A DNA stretch of 64,000 bases from assembly GCF_036014175.1 (NCBI RefSeq), contig NZ_CP107917.1, forward strand, positions 4,588,001 to 4,652,000, read 5' to 3'. This document shows, piece after piece, positions 26,859-35,553 of the stretch (its first letter is position 1; every line of letters begins with the position of its first letter). Below the pieces are notes generated by a model that did not search any database, was not told the DNA's origin, and worked only from the letters and a program-made list of their open reading frames with translations. This DNA comes from Streptomyces sp. NBC_00443. GTDB lineage: Bacteria > Actinomycetota > Actinomycetes > Streptomycetales > Streptomycetaceae. Made by a program: the position numbers and the translations under genes.

Positions 26859-26929
26859 GGCTTGATTCCTCGTCTCTGGACTGCGTCGAAGGGCCGGGTG
26901 GAGCCCCTTTCAGGACTCTCACCCCACCC

Positions 26930-26955
26930 AACGGATCCTAAGGGGCGCGCATTCC
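26930..26955 (-). promoter_or_regulatory. SigR-type promoter of trxB-trxA
   Basis: On the minus strand GGAAT (26955-26951), an 18-base spacer, then GTT (26932-26930), matching the SigR consensus GGGAAT-N18-GTT (preceding base is also G). About 72 bases upstream of the trxB start codon. Confidence 0.85.
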
Positions 26956-27028
26956 CGCTGTGTCCGGGCACACGGTGACGCCACAGCGTAGGGGTTGGCG
27001 AGCCTGACGGGGACGAGCGGCCGGGGTC

Positions 27029-27967
27029 TCAGGAACGCGGGTAGGAGTCCTTCAGGAGAACCTTGGCCGTGGTCGACGACGGCTGCTTCACACAGGTCGC
27101 GTCCAAGACGTAGACGGTGACCCGGCTGACGTCGGAGGCGTCCGGCATCACGACGAGGAGAGCTTCCTTGCCCTGGTAGACGCCTTCCTCAGCGGCGAGC
27201 GCCGCGTCGTCGCGGTTGATGCCCTTCCTGACGCAGTCGGGGACCGTGATCTCGCGAAGGATCTTGGGGCTCTCGGTGTCGGGCCCGCCTTCCACGCCCA
27301 GGCTGCGGTCCGGACCGCGGGAGGTACCTGGCGAGCTCTCGCTCGCGGCTAGGAGATCGGTGACCTGCTTCTCCAGCTTCGCTGCGGAGAAGGTGTCGGC
27401 GGTGCTCTGTCCGCCATCGGCCGATGGACCGGCCCCGCCGCCACCCATCAGTGAGGTCAGCAGCACGGAGCCGAGTCCGAGAGCGGCAGCTGTGAAGGCG
27501 GCCCCGAGGACGGCTACCCTCCGCCGCCCGTGCTTCTTGCGGTCCTTGCGGCCGGGGCCGGTGGTCGAGGAGCGGGCGCGCCCTGCCGGACGGTCGGTCG
27601 CTGCCGATGTTTCACGTGAAACATGCTTGCCGTCGTCCGCGCCGGAGGCCGCAGTGTGGGTCTCTCCAGTCTCTCCAGCGAGGGTCGGTGTATCGACGCC
27701 GTCGGGCGCCGTCGCGTTCAGCAGAGCCTCTGCGGCGAGCGCCGCGTCGATGCGTCCGGCGACATCGGCGGGCATACGCGCCGGGCCGGGAAGGGTGCCG
27801 AGCAGCTCTCGGATCTCCTCAAGCGAGGCGTGGACGTCCGCGCACAGTTCGCACTGGTCCAGATGACTCCGTACCTCGGTGGTCCTGGCCGGCGGGAGTA
27901 GGCCCTCGGTGAGGTCGGAGAGCTCGGTGACGTCCGGGTGCCCGGCCGTGTCCGTCGTGGATGTCAC
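27029..27967 (-). CDS. rsmA: Zinc-binding anti-sigma factor, membrane-anchored (SigM partner)
   Basis: 312 residues. N-terminal ZAS-type motif H-x3-C-x2-C at H35, C39, C42 (HLDQCELC); one transmembrane helix near residues 150-172 (AVLGAAFTAAALGLGSVLL) after a basic RRR; the rest is extracytoplasmic. It overlaps the sigma gene by four bases. The order sigma - anti-sigma - trxB - trxA is the same as sigM-rsmA-trxB2-trxC of Mycobacterium. It would hold the sigma factor inactive until a signal. A parS site is embedded at codons about 115-120. Confidence 0.85.
   Translation of the reverse strand: MTSTTDTAGHPDVTELSDLTEGLLPPARTTEVRSHLDQCELCADVHASLEEIRELLGTLPGPARMPADVAGRIDAALAAEALLNATAPDGVDTPTLAGETGETHTAASGADDGKHVSRETSAATDRPAGRARSSTTGPGRKDRKKHGRRRVAVLGAAFTAAALGLGSVLLTSLMGGGGAGPSADGGQSTADTFSAAKLEKQVTDLLAASESSPGTSRGPDRSLGVEGGPDTESPKILREITVPDCVRKGINRDDAALAAEEGVYQGKEALLVVMPDASDVSRVTVYVLDATCVKQPSSTTAKVLLKDSYPRS
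27609..27622. promoter_or_regulatory. parS site inside the anti-sigma gene
   Basis: Exact GTTTCACGTGAAAC, read as VSRET in the cytoplasmic linker of the anti-sigma protein. Confidence 0.9.
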
Positions 27968-28701
27968 GCTCGCCCACCTCCGCCCTTCACTGCTGCTGAA
28001 TCACTCGGCCCGGCATCACGCGGATCCTTGGCTTGCGCCGTGTCATGAGGACCCGCTGCCGGTGGGACGGATGCCCCCTGCGTCCGGTTCCGTCTCTCGC
28101 CGGAGTCCTTGCCGTCACGGGCGCTTTCCGGTCGTAGATGCGTGACGAGAGGCAGGAGTCTGGCTCTGCCGCGCGCGCAACGGCTCTTGACCGTGCCGGT
28201 CGGCACGTCCAGGACACGGGCGGCCTCCGCCACCGGATATCCCTGCATGTCCACCAGGACGAGTGCCGCGCGCTGGTCGGGAGGCAAAGTGCCGAGGGCC
28301 TCCAGCAACTGGCGATGCAGATCATTGCGCTCGGCCGGCGCGGATGCCTCCTCGTGAGGCTCCAGCAACTGCTCAAGGCGCTCGGTGTCGTCGACGGGGG
28401 AGGTCTTCCGCGAGGCCGCCTTGCGGGCGCGGTCCAGGCAGGCGTTCACGGTGATCCGGTGCAGCCAGGTCGTGACAGCCGACTGGCCTCTGAATGTATG
28501 GGCGGCCCGGTAGGCGGACACGAGGGCGTCCTGGACGGCGTCAGCGGCCTCCTCGCGGTCTCCGAGCGTCCGCAGCGCCACTGCCCAGAGCCGGTCGCGG
28601 TGACGGCGCACGAGCTCACCGAAGGCATCGGGGTCGCCCTTCACATGGAGAGCCAGGAGATCCTGGTCGCTCACCTCGCGGTGTGCGCTGCCCTCTGCCA
28701 T
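27964..28701 (-). CDS. sigM: ECF RNA polymerase sigma factor (SigM type)
   Basis: 245 residues. Region 2 is clear (DAFGELVRRHRDRLW, then EEAADAVQDALVSAYR, a -10-binding helix, and TWLHRITVNACLDRARK); region 4 is at about 140-190 (LPPDQRAALVLVDMQGY, GTVKSRCARGRARL). The C-terminal about 50 residues are an unconserved tail. Assigned to SigM by synteny with trxBA, the anti-sigma factor, the pseudokinase and MurJ. It directs RNA polymerase to its own promoter set, probably envelope or redox stress genes; the regulon is not readable here. Confidence 0.88.
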   Translation of the reverse strand: MAEGSAHREVSDQDLLALHVKGDPDAFGELVRRHRDRLWAVALRTLGDREEAADAVQDALVSAYRAAHTFRGQSAVTTWLHRITVNACLDRARKAASRKTSPVDDTERLEQLLEPHEEASAPAERNDLHRQLLEALGTLPPDQRAALVLVDMQGYPVAEAARVLDVPTGTVKSRCARGRARLLPLVTHLRPESARDGKDSGERRNRTQGASVPPAAGPHDTAQAKDPRDAGPSDSAAVKGGGGRA

Positions 28702-28734
28702 CGGACGACCCCCTCCCCTTGGACGTGGTGAGCT

Positions 28735-30456
28735 CTAGCCGGTGAACTTCAGGTCGGTGATGGCCTGCTTGTACCCGGAACCGCTGTACTGGTCCTGGTC
28801 CGCATGGGGCATGGCGGTGAGCCACACGAGAACGTACTGGGTCTTCACCGGCTTGGTGACCTTCACCGACGCGCTGGTGCCGCTCGTCGTGACGGTGCCG
28901 ATCTTGTCCATCGAGTCCAGCGACGAGGGCGTCAGGGAGTCGGACGCGTAAAGCTCGACGGTCGTGTGGTCGCCGGGATACAGAAGCCCTATCGAAGCGG
29001 CCGACACCGACTGAGACGAGCCGAGCTCGAAGACGATGCCGACACCGGGCTTGAAGGCCGGGTTCATCTCCGGACCGTCGACGAAGCTCTTGGTGCGCCA
29101 GTACGACGAGCTGTCGCCGTCGTACGTCTTCGCCACGTCCTCCGGCGCCTGGGCGCCGCCCTTCGCGACGAACTCCTGGGCGTTCTGGATCTTGATCGGC
29201 CGGACCGGCTTGGTGTTGTCGCCGTTCTTGTCGTTGTCGTCCGTCGTCTGCGTCTGGCTGCCGTCCTCGGGCTTGTTGCCCTGGTCCATGAGCGCGTCAG
29301 CGAGCTGCCAGCTGCCAAGGCCCAGGGCAGCGATCAGGAGGGCCGACACGGCCCACTTCAGGGCCTTTCCGGTGCGGCTCTGCAGCGGGGGCGGCGGGGT
29401 CGGTACCGGCTGGGTGGCGCCCGGATGCGATGCCTGCCGGCGGCCGTACGTGCCTTGCTGGTACGTCGTGCGCTGATAGTCCGGCGGGGCCGTGAACGCG
29501 GGCTCCGGCGGGCGGATGCGGGGCATCTCGCCGACCGCCTTCACCAGCTCCTCCGGCGTCGTGCACGCGGACTCGTGGCGGGACGCGGTCGCACCGTCGT
29601 TGGCCAGCGCGCGCATGGCGAGCTCGGACAGGCCACGGTGGACGCCGGCGCGCACCTGGTCGGGGGCGATCAGGCCGATGTCCTTGGGCAGGCCGGACAG
29701 ACCGTACGCGTCGCTCTCGTACGGCCAGCGCTGGGTGAGCGCTGCGTACAGCAGGGCGCCGATGGCCTCCGTGTCGGTGCGCTGAGGGGTGTCGGAGTTG
29801 ATTCCGCGCAGGGCGGCGTTCACGGCGAGGCCGCGGATGCGCCACTGGCCGGTGGATGCGCGCAGCACGGCGTTCGGGTTGAGGCGCAGATGCGCCAGAC
29901 CCTCGCGGTGAGCGGCCGCCATGGCGGCGGACACCTGGGTGACCATCTGGTAGATGTCGTACGCCTCCAGCGGGCCGGAGGCGAGAAGCGTGGTCAGTTC
30001 GGTGGCGTCGGGGAGCCATTCGTGAACGACGTAGACGACGTCGTTCTCCTCGACAGCGTCGAGGACCTGGACGAACCGGGGGTCGCCGAGCAGCGCGGAG
30101 GAGCGGGCAGCGGCCAGCACGGAACGGGCCCGTGTGTGGTCCGCTGGCAGGATGTGAACGCCGACGGCGCGACGCAGCTTCTCGTCGACCGCACGCCAGC
30201 TGCTGAAACCGTCCAGACGGGTGACGCACTCCTCGAGGCGGTAGCGTCTGGCGAGTTTGTGACCGCTGTGCAGTTCGGGCGGTGAGGCCTTTTCGGGACC
30301 CTCGGTCCCGCCACTCCCCTGTGCCTCGTCGATGTCCGTGTCCCGCTCCCGATTCTTGGCCACCCCGTCGGCCGTGGACTGGTCCGCCTGAGCGGTCAGC
30401 GGCTCATCGCCGCTGTTGTCTGCCACGTCGACGGCAGCCGTGCTCCGTTCCGCCAC
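28735..30456 (-). CDS. Pseudokinase, membrane-anchored (MurJ-associated)
   Basis: 573 residues. An N-terminal acidic tail leads into a protein-kinase fold (about residues 65-320) that lacks catalysis: the beta-3 Lys motif is VGVHIL, the HRD loop is AHLRLNPNAVL and DFG is IRGLAV. One transmembrane helix lies near residues 365-383 (WAVSALLIAALGLGSWQL), then an extracytoplasmic beta-rich domain (WRTKSFVDGPEMNPAFKPGVGIVFELGS) resembling a discoidin-like sensor. In Mycobacterium the equivalent pseudokinase is fused to MviN/MurJ and binds FhaA; here it is the separate gene next to murJ. Probably regulates lipid II export. Confidence 0.88.
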   Translation of the reverse strand: MAERSTAAVDVADNSGDEPLTAQADQSTADGVAKNRERDTDIDEAQGSGGTEGPEKASPPELHSGHKLARRYRLEECVTRLDGFSSWRAVDEKLRRAVGVHILPADHTRARSVLAAARSSALLGDPRFVQVLDAVEENDVVYVVHEWLPDATELTTLLASGPLEAYDIYQMVTQVSAAMAAAHREGLAHLRLNPNAVLRASTGQWRIRGLAVNAALRGINSDTPQRTDTEAIGALLYAALTQRWPYESDAYGLSGLPKDIGLIAPDQVRAGVHRGLSELAMRALANDGATASRHESACTTPEELVKAVGEMPRIRPPEPAFTAPPDYQRTTYQQGTYGRRQASHPGATQPVPTPPPPLQSRTGKALKWAVSALLIAALGLGSWQLADALMDQGNKPEDGSQTQTTDDNDKNGDNTKPVRPIKIQNAQEFVAKGGAQAPEDVAKTYDGDSSSYWRTKSFVDGPEMNPAFKPGVGIVFELGSSQSVSAASIGLLYPGDHTTVELYASDSLTPSSLDSMDKIGTVTTSGTSASVKVTKPVKTQYVLVWLTAMPHADQDQYSGSGYKQAITDLKFTG

Positions 30457-30593
30457 CGTCGTTCCTGCCTCCCCATTCGTTGCGCGCCGTCCGACTCAGT
30501 GCGCGCCGTCCGACGCCGAAACCAATTGTGCCCACAGTCCGCCGCTATGCACGACACACGGTGGCGGACGATGGTTGTGCGCGTACCCAAGGT

Positions 30594-32726
30594 TCAGCGA
30601 CCCAGGCGCCCGCGAACCATGCCGACCAGTGAGTTCAGCTCTTCGATGCGCATCCTGCGGGCGGCGACGAAGAAGATCCCGAGGAGGACGGCTCCGCCGG
30701 CCAGCAGGGCTGCGGAGGAGCCGACGACGCCCTGGCCGAGGGTCTGGGCGATCCCGTAGCAGGCCGCGCCGCTCAACAGGACCGCGGGCACGGAGGCGAT
30801 GCAGAGTCTGGCGTACGTCCGCATCACGCGGGTGCCGTCGAGGTCGCCGCCCAGCTTCTTGCGCAGTCGGCTCCAGGCGATGCCGACGCCGATCGCGTAG
30901 GCGAGGCCGTAGGAGGCGGCCATGCCTACGACGGCCCAGCGGGCCGGGATGACGAAGTAGCAGGCGGCCGAGGCGATGGCGTTGACCGCCGCGACGATCA
31001 CCGTGTTGTAGAAGGGGGTCCGGGTGTCCTCGTAGGCGTAGAAGGCGCGCAGGACCACGTACTGCACGGAGTACGGGATGAGGCCGAGACCGAAGGCCAT
31101 CAGCATGAAGCCCATGTTGGTGGCCTCGCTGGTGCCCGAGGATCCGAACATCAGCGTGCACATCGGGATGCCCAGGGCGAGGAATCCGAAAGCGATGGGG
31201 ACGATGGCGACAGCGGTGGTGCGCAGGCCCTGGGAGATGTCGTCCCGGACGGCACCGCTGTCGCCCTCGGCGGCGGAGCGCGAGAGCCGTGGCAGCAGGG
31301 CGGCCATCAGGGAGACGGTGATGATGGCCTGGGGCAGGCCCCAGATCAGCTGGGCGTTGGCGTAGGCGGCGAAGCCGGTTCCGTCGACATCGGAGTCGAC
31401 ACCGGCGGCGGTGGACAGCTGGGTGACCACGAGCGCACCGGCCTGGTTGGCCAGGACGAACAGGATCGTCCACTTCGCGAGCATCGCTGCCTTGCCGAGA
31501 CCGTGGCCCTTCCAGTCGAAGCGCGGCCGGAGCCGGAAGCCCGTCTCGCGCAGGTACGGGATCATCGCGAGGGCCTGGACTACCAGGCCGAGCAGGACAC
31601 CGATGCCGAGGAGCCGCTGGCCCTCCGGCGGGATGTTGGTGACGGACATGCCGGAGTGCTCCGCGGTGCCGTACACCCAGAGGAACATTCCCAGCGTCAC
31701 GATGATGACGATGTTGTTCAGGACCGGCGTCCACATCATCGCGCCGAACTTGCCGCGCGCGTTGAGGATCTGTCCCATCACCACGTGAACGCCCATGAAG
31801 AAGATCGAGGGCAGGAAGTAGCGGGTGAAGGTGACGGCCACCTCGTTGGCGGCGGGATCGTTGGCGACCGGGGTGGACAGCGCCCTGACCAGGAGCGGCG
31901 CGCCGAACATCGCAAGGGCGGTGAGTGCGGCGAGTGCCACCATCACCAGGGTCAGCAGCCGGTTCGCGTAGGCCTCGCCGCCGTCCTCGTCGTCCTTCAT
32001 CGCCCGCACGAGCTGCGGCACGAAGACGGAGTTGAGGCCGCCGCCGACGGTCAGGATGTAGATCATCGTCGGCAACTGGTAGGCGACCTGGAACGAGTCG
32101 CCGAGCAGGCCGAGGCCCAGTGCCGAAACGATCATCATGGACCGGACGAACCCGGTGAGCCGGGACACCATCGTGCCCGCCGCCATCACGGCGCTCGACT
32201 TCAGCAGGCCGCCGGCCCGCCCGCCCTTCTTGGCGGCCGGTGCAGTGGCAGGAGCGGGCGTCGGCGCAGTGGCCTCGGCCGCGGCAGGTGCCGCAGGGCC
32301 CGGGTAGGGGCCCGCAGCAGGCGCCGGGGACGGCCCTGGGACCGTCGGCGGCTGGTACTGCGGGTGGCCGCCCTGCTGCTGGTCCCGGAAGAGGTGCGCG
32401 AAGGCGTCGTGCTCCGGGTGGTTCTCGGTGGAGTGCGTGACGAGGTCGTCGACGCCGACGTACTGGGTCGTACGGGGGTCGTCGCCGTACGGCAGGTACT
32501 GCGTCGGGCCCTCCGGCTCGGGCGCCGGGGTCTGCGCCCACACCTGGGGGTCGGGGGCGTACGGCGACTGGGGAGGCTGGGCGTACAGCTGCTGCTGCGG
32601 CGGGTACGTGCCCGGCGGGGGCGGCGGATGCGCGGCACGGTCGTACAGCGCCTCTGCGACCGGGTCCTGCGACGAGAGGTCCTGGGCTCGGTAGGGGTCC
32701 TGGTCGTAGGCGTCCTGGAGGTACAT
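30594..32726 (-). CDS. murJ: Lipid II flippase MurJ (MviN), 5' end frameshifted
   Basis: The intact frame from ATG 32726 gives 710 residues: about 175 residues of Pro/Gln/Tyr-rich cytoplasmic tail, then the MVF-type polytopic core with about 14 helices (AGTMVSRLTGFVRSMMI starts it). It flips the peptidoglycan precursor across the membrane. The real start is probably ATG 32833, with GAGGTGGGG upstream: from there MNAPYDGDRG reads on, then shifts frame near 32784-32795 in a C/G run. Restoring one base gives a continuous 746-residue protein. Confidence 0.93.
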   Translation of the reverse strand: MYLQDAYDQDPYRAQDLSSQDPVAEALYDRAAHPPPPPGTYPPQQQLYAQPPQSPYAPDPQVWAQTPAPEPEGPTQYLPYGDDPRTTQYVGVDDLVTHSTENHPEHDAFAHLFRDQQQGGHPQYQPPTVPGPSPAPAAGPYPGPAAPAAAEATAPTPAPATAPAAKKGGRAGGLLKSSAVMAAGTMVSRLTGFVRSMMIVSALGLGLLGDSFQVAYQLPTMIYILTVGGGLNSVFVPQLVRAMKDDEDGGEAYANRLLTLVMVALAALTALAMFGAPLLVRALSTPVANDPAANEVAVTFTRYFLPSIFFMGVHVVMGQILNARGKFGAMMWTPVLNNIVIIVTLGMFLWVYGTAEHSGMSVTNIPPEGQRLLGIGVLLGLVVQALAMIPYLRETGFRLRPRFDWKGHGLGKAAMLAKWTILFVLANQAGALVVTQLSTAAGVDSDVDGTGFAAYANAQLIWGLPQAIITVSLMAALLPRLSRSAAEGDSGAVRDDISQGLRTTAVAIVPIAFGFLALGIPMCTLMFGSSGTSEATNMGFMLMAFGLGLIPYSVQYVVLRAFYAYEDTRTPFYNTVIVAAVNAIASAACYFVIPARWAVVGMAASYGLAYAIGVGIAWSRLRKKLGGDLDGTRVMRTYARLCIASVPAVLLSGAACYGIAQTLGQGVVGSSAALLAGGAVLLGIFFVAARRMRIEELNSLVGMVRGRLGR

Positions 32727-32878
32727 GTCCGCGGGGTGCTGCGGCGGTACCTGGCCGTCCTCGGGCGGCGGGCCCTCGGGGTGCCCCGGGGGCCCGCGGC
32801 CCGGCCGCGGTCACCGTCGTACGGCGCGTTCATGGTTACCCCACCTCATCGTCCCGGGCCCACCGGCCACGACATCGC

Positions 32879-35287
32879 TCAACGGTCCACTCTCTCACCC
32901 GTGCCGGACGGGTCGGCGCTTTCCGCTGCGGTGTCCGGTGTCGGGTCACTCGGCTGCTCCGGGGCCTCTTCCCGGGCGCCCGCGCCGGACTCCTCCTTGC
33001 GAAGGTCCCCGGGTGTGAGACGGTTCTCAGGGCCGTCCGGGCTCTCCGGATCGCCGTCCGCCTCGCTCGTCTCCTCGGCCCCGTCCTCCTCGGCCGCACG
33101 GGCGGCCGCCCGCTTGCGCTGCGTGTACATACGGAACCCGGCGAGGACGAGCAAGAGGAAACCGCCGCCGATGACCAGCATCACGGTGGCAGTGAACTCG
33201 GTGACCTTCACGTCGAAGGTGACCGGTGCGCCGTACTTCTGGCCGTCCTCGGTGTACAGCTGGGCTACGACCGTGGCCTGGCCGTTGGCCTGAGCCGACG
33301 TGGGGAACTTCACCGTCTGGCTGTGCCCGCCGGACACCGCCACGGGCTGTTCGGAGAAGCGCTCCCCATCGATCTCGAGCCGCCTCGGGCTACCAGAGGA
33401 GAGTCGCAGCACCAGGTGCTCGACGCCCTGCACCAGGTTGTTCTGCACCGTCACCGGGATAGTGGCGCTGCGTCCGGACAGCTTGGTCTCGGACTTGTCG
33501 ATCAGCGTGACCTGGCCGGCCAGGGAGTCGACGTACGCTTCCACGCCGTTGCGATAGTCAGCTGCCCCTGCGGGGCGGCCACGCCACGACGTGGACATCT
33601 CCCGGTTCATGGCCCGACCGAAGGGGGTCACCACCCGGTCCTGGTTGGTGAGGATCACCTTGAACTTGTCGAGCTTGTCCTGCGTGGTCGCGATCTGCCT
33701 GAAGGCGGATCGCGGCAGCTCCTGGTCGCGCAGCGAGGCGGGGTACTTGGACACCGGCGGCACCTGCGTGGTGGCGGCGGAGTCGGGCTTGGCCGTGGCA
33801 GCGGCGGAGAGGTCCTGGGACTGGGACCACGTGCCGTCCTGGAGGGCCGTGACCGCCTCGGCCATCGCGCGGGCCTGGCTCGCGGTCGGCATCCGCTGCG
33901 GGGCGACGACGATGCTGCGCTGATTGTCCGTCTGGAGGTTCAGGGCCAGGCTCTGCGCCAGGAACCTCTGCACGGCGAGTGTCGAGCTCGACGCTCTTGT
34001 CAGGTTCCCCTGGAACAGCGTCGACATCCGTGCGTCCGCGACGACCGCCGTCGTGCCGCCGCCGATGGGGCGAGCCGCGGAGGGCGTGTAGGGCAGGCCG
34101 CCTGCCTCCTCCAGGCTGTCGCTGCGGGCGATCACCTTGTCCGCGCCGGCGGAGGTGGCCACCTTGACGATGGACGGGTCGACCGCGCCGTTCACGGGCC
34201 AGGCGAAGTCGGTGTTCGGTTCCACGTGGAGAATCGAGTCGACCGTGACGACGGCGGCCTCGGTGGCCTCCTTGAGGTGGCTGAGCGAGCCGGTGACGTT
34301 CGTGCCGTTGTGGGCCAGGGAAGCCAGGTCGGGGTCGCTGAAGGGCAGCGCGACGACCTCCTTGTCCTGTACGGCCTCCTGCAGCTCGGCCAGCCACTGC
34401 TTGGCGAGCGCCTGGTGGGTGCCCGCCGTCGTCGCATCACCCTCGCCCTGGACGCGGTAGCGCTCCGTCATCGCGTCCACGGAGGCCAGCAGGTCGGGGT
34501 CGATCACCCAGGTGACGTCGAGGTCCTTGCCCAGCGACACGAGCTGCTCGAGGCGGCCGCCGGGAGCGATCTCCTTGGCGAGTTCGTCGTCATGGAAGAC
34601 CGGCGTCTGCGATTCGTCCGACCCGGTCTGCGCCGTCATGTGTGCAGTGGAGATGAGGGGCCACATCACCGTTGTACGGGTCTTCGGGTCGGCCTCGTCG
34701 GGCTGCCACGGCAGGAAGGTCCGCTGGATGCCGAGCACCTGGTCCCACGGCCGCGCGGACGTCTCGCCGGACAGGGAGACGGCGAACTCGTAGACGCCGT
34801 CCTCCCCGAGATCCAGCTTGTCGACCGGCACGGAGATGCTGAAGCGCTGGGACACGCCAGGGGTGAGCTTGGGGAACTCCTTGACGTACTTCCCGCCCAC
34901 CGGGGCTCCGTCGACGCCCTGCTGGTACTCGCCGCGCCCGGCGACCCTGTCGATGGCCGAGCGGGTGTTGAGAGCGTCCCCGAGACGCAGGTCCACCTCC
35001 GCGTCGGTGACGGCCTGCTTGCCCGTGTTGGTCACCGTGCCGGACACGGTCAGTGTGTCGCCGTCACTGGGAGCGGAGGGAGTGAGCGAGTCCACAGCGA
35101 CAGCCACCGTGCCCGAGCCGGAAGCGGCCTTCACGGAGTCCTGCCCCGCAGCCTGCGCGGGCGCGGCGGTGGGCAGCTGAAGCAGCCCGGCCAGCAGAGG
35201 CGCCCCGGCAAGCAGTGCTCCGGTGCGCCGCATCCACCGGCGGGCAGGTGAGGGACTCATCCCCTGGAAGTCTGCCGCCTCGGCCAC
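32879..35287 (-). CDS. DUF6049 family large secreted/membrane protein
   Basis: 802 residues. A basic n-region and hydrophobic stretch (RRTGALLAGAPLLAGLLQ) form a signal peptide ending near AQAAG, residue 45. The large extracytoplasmic part begins with a beta-sandwich of CARDB-like type (DGDTLTVSGTVTNTGKQAVTDAEV) and a middle domain with repeated short motifs; a single helix near residue 718 (VMLVIGGGFLLLVLAGF) is followed by a basic then acidic cytoplasmic tail. Conserved in actinobacteria upstream of murJ; function unknown, likely cell-wall related. Divergent from the CCA enzyme gene. Confidence 0.85.
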   Translation of the reverse strand: MAEAADFQGMSPSPARRWMRRTGALLAGAPLLAGLLQLPTAAPAQAAGQDSVKAASGSGTVAVAVDSLTPSAPSDGDTLTVSGTVTNTGKQAVTDAEVDLRLGDALNTRSAIDRVAGRGEYQQGVDGAPVGGKYVKEFPKLTPGVSQRFSISVPVDKLDLGEDGVYEFAVSLSGETSARPWDQVLGIQRTFLPWQPDEADPKTRTTVMWPLISTAHMTAQTGSDESQTPVFHDDELAKEIAPGGRLEQLVSLGKDLDVTWVIDPDLLASVDAMTERYRVQGEGDATTAGTHQALAKQWLAELQEAVQDKEVVALPFSDPDLASLAHNGTNVTGSLSHLKEATEAAVVTVDSILHVEPNTDFAWPVNGAVDPSIVKVATSAGADKVIARSDSLEEAGGLPYTPSAARPIGGGTTAVVADARMSTLFQGNLTRASSSTLAVQRFLAQSLALNLQTDNQRSIVVAPQRMPTASQARAMAEAVTALQDGTWSQSQDLSAAATAKPDSAATTQVPPVSKYPASLRDQELPRSAFRQIATTQDKLDKFKVILTNQDRVVTPFGRAMNREMSTSWRGRPAGAADYRNGVEAYVDSLAGQVTLIDKSETKLSGRSATIPVTVQNNLVQGVEHLVLRLSSGSPRRLEIDGERFSEQPVAVSGGHSQTVKFPTSAQANGQATVVAQLYTEDGQKYGAPVTFDVKVTEFTATVMLVIGGGFLLLVLAGFRMYTQRKRAAARAAEEDGAEETSEADGDPESPDGPENRLTPGDLRKEESGAGAREEAPEQPSDPTPDTAAESADPSGTGERVDR

Positions 35288-35553
35288 GCGCTCGTCCGTC
35301 CCTCGTCGTCAGTGGTCGTCGGAATGTGCGTCCACGCATGGTAACGATGCGCGCTGAGGGGAAGTGCCGCGGTCTCTGCCACAAGATCGGTTCACACCGT
35401 CTGCCTGTCCCGTATGTGCATGTATAAAGAGGAGCGTTTCGTAGGTCACAAGGGCAGATCTTGTGCGCGTATCGGCGGAGCTGTCCGTGGCCCCCGGGAT
35501 GCACGTTTAATGGGGGCGCCCACGGTCGGCCGGGCCACGTACCCTCTTCTGTT

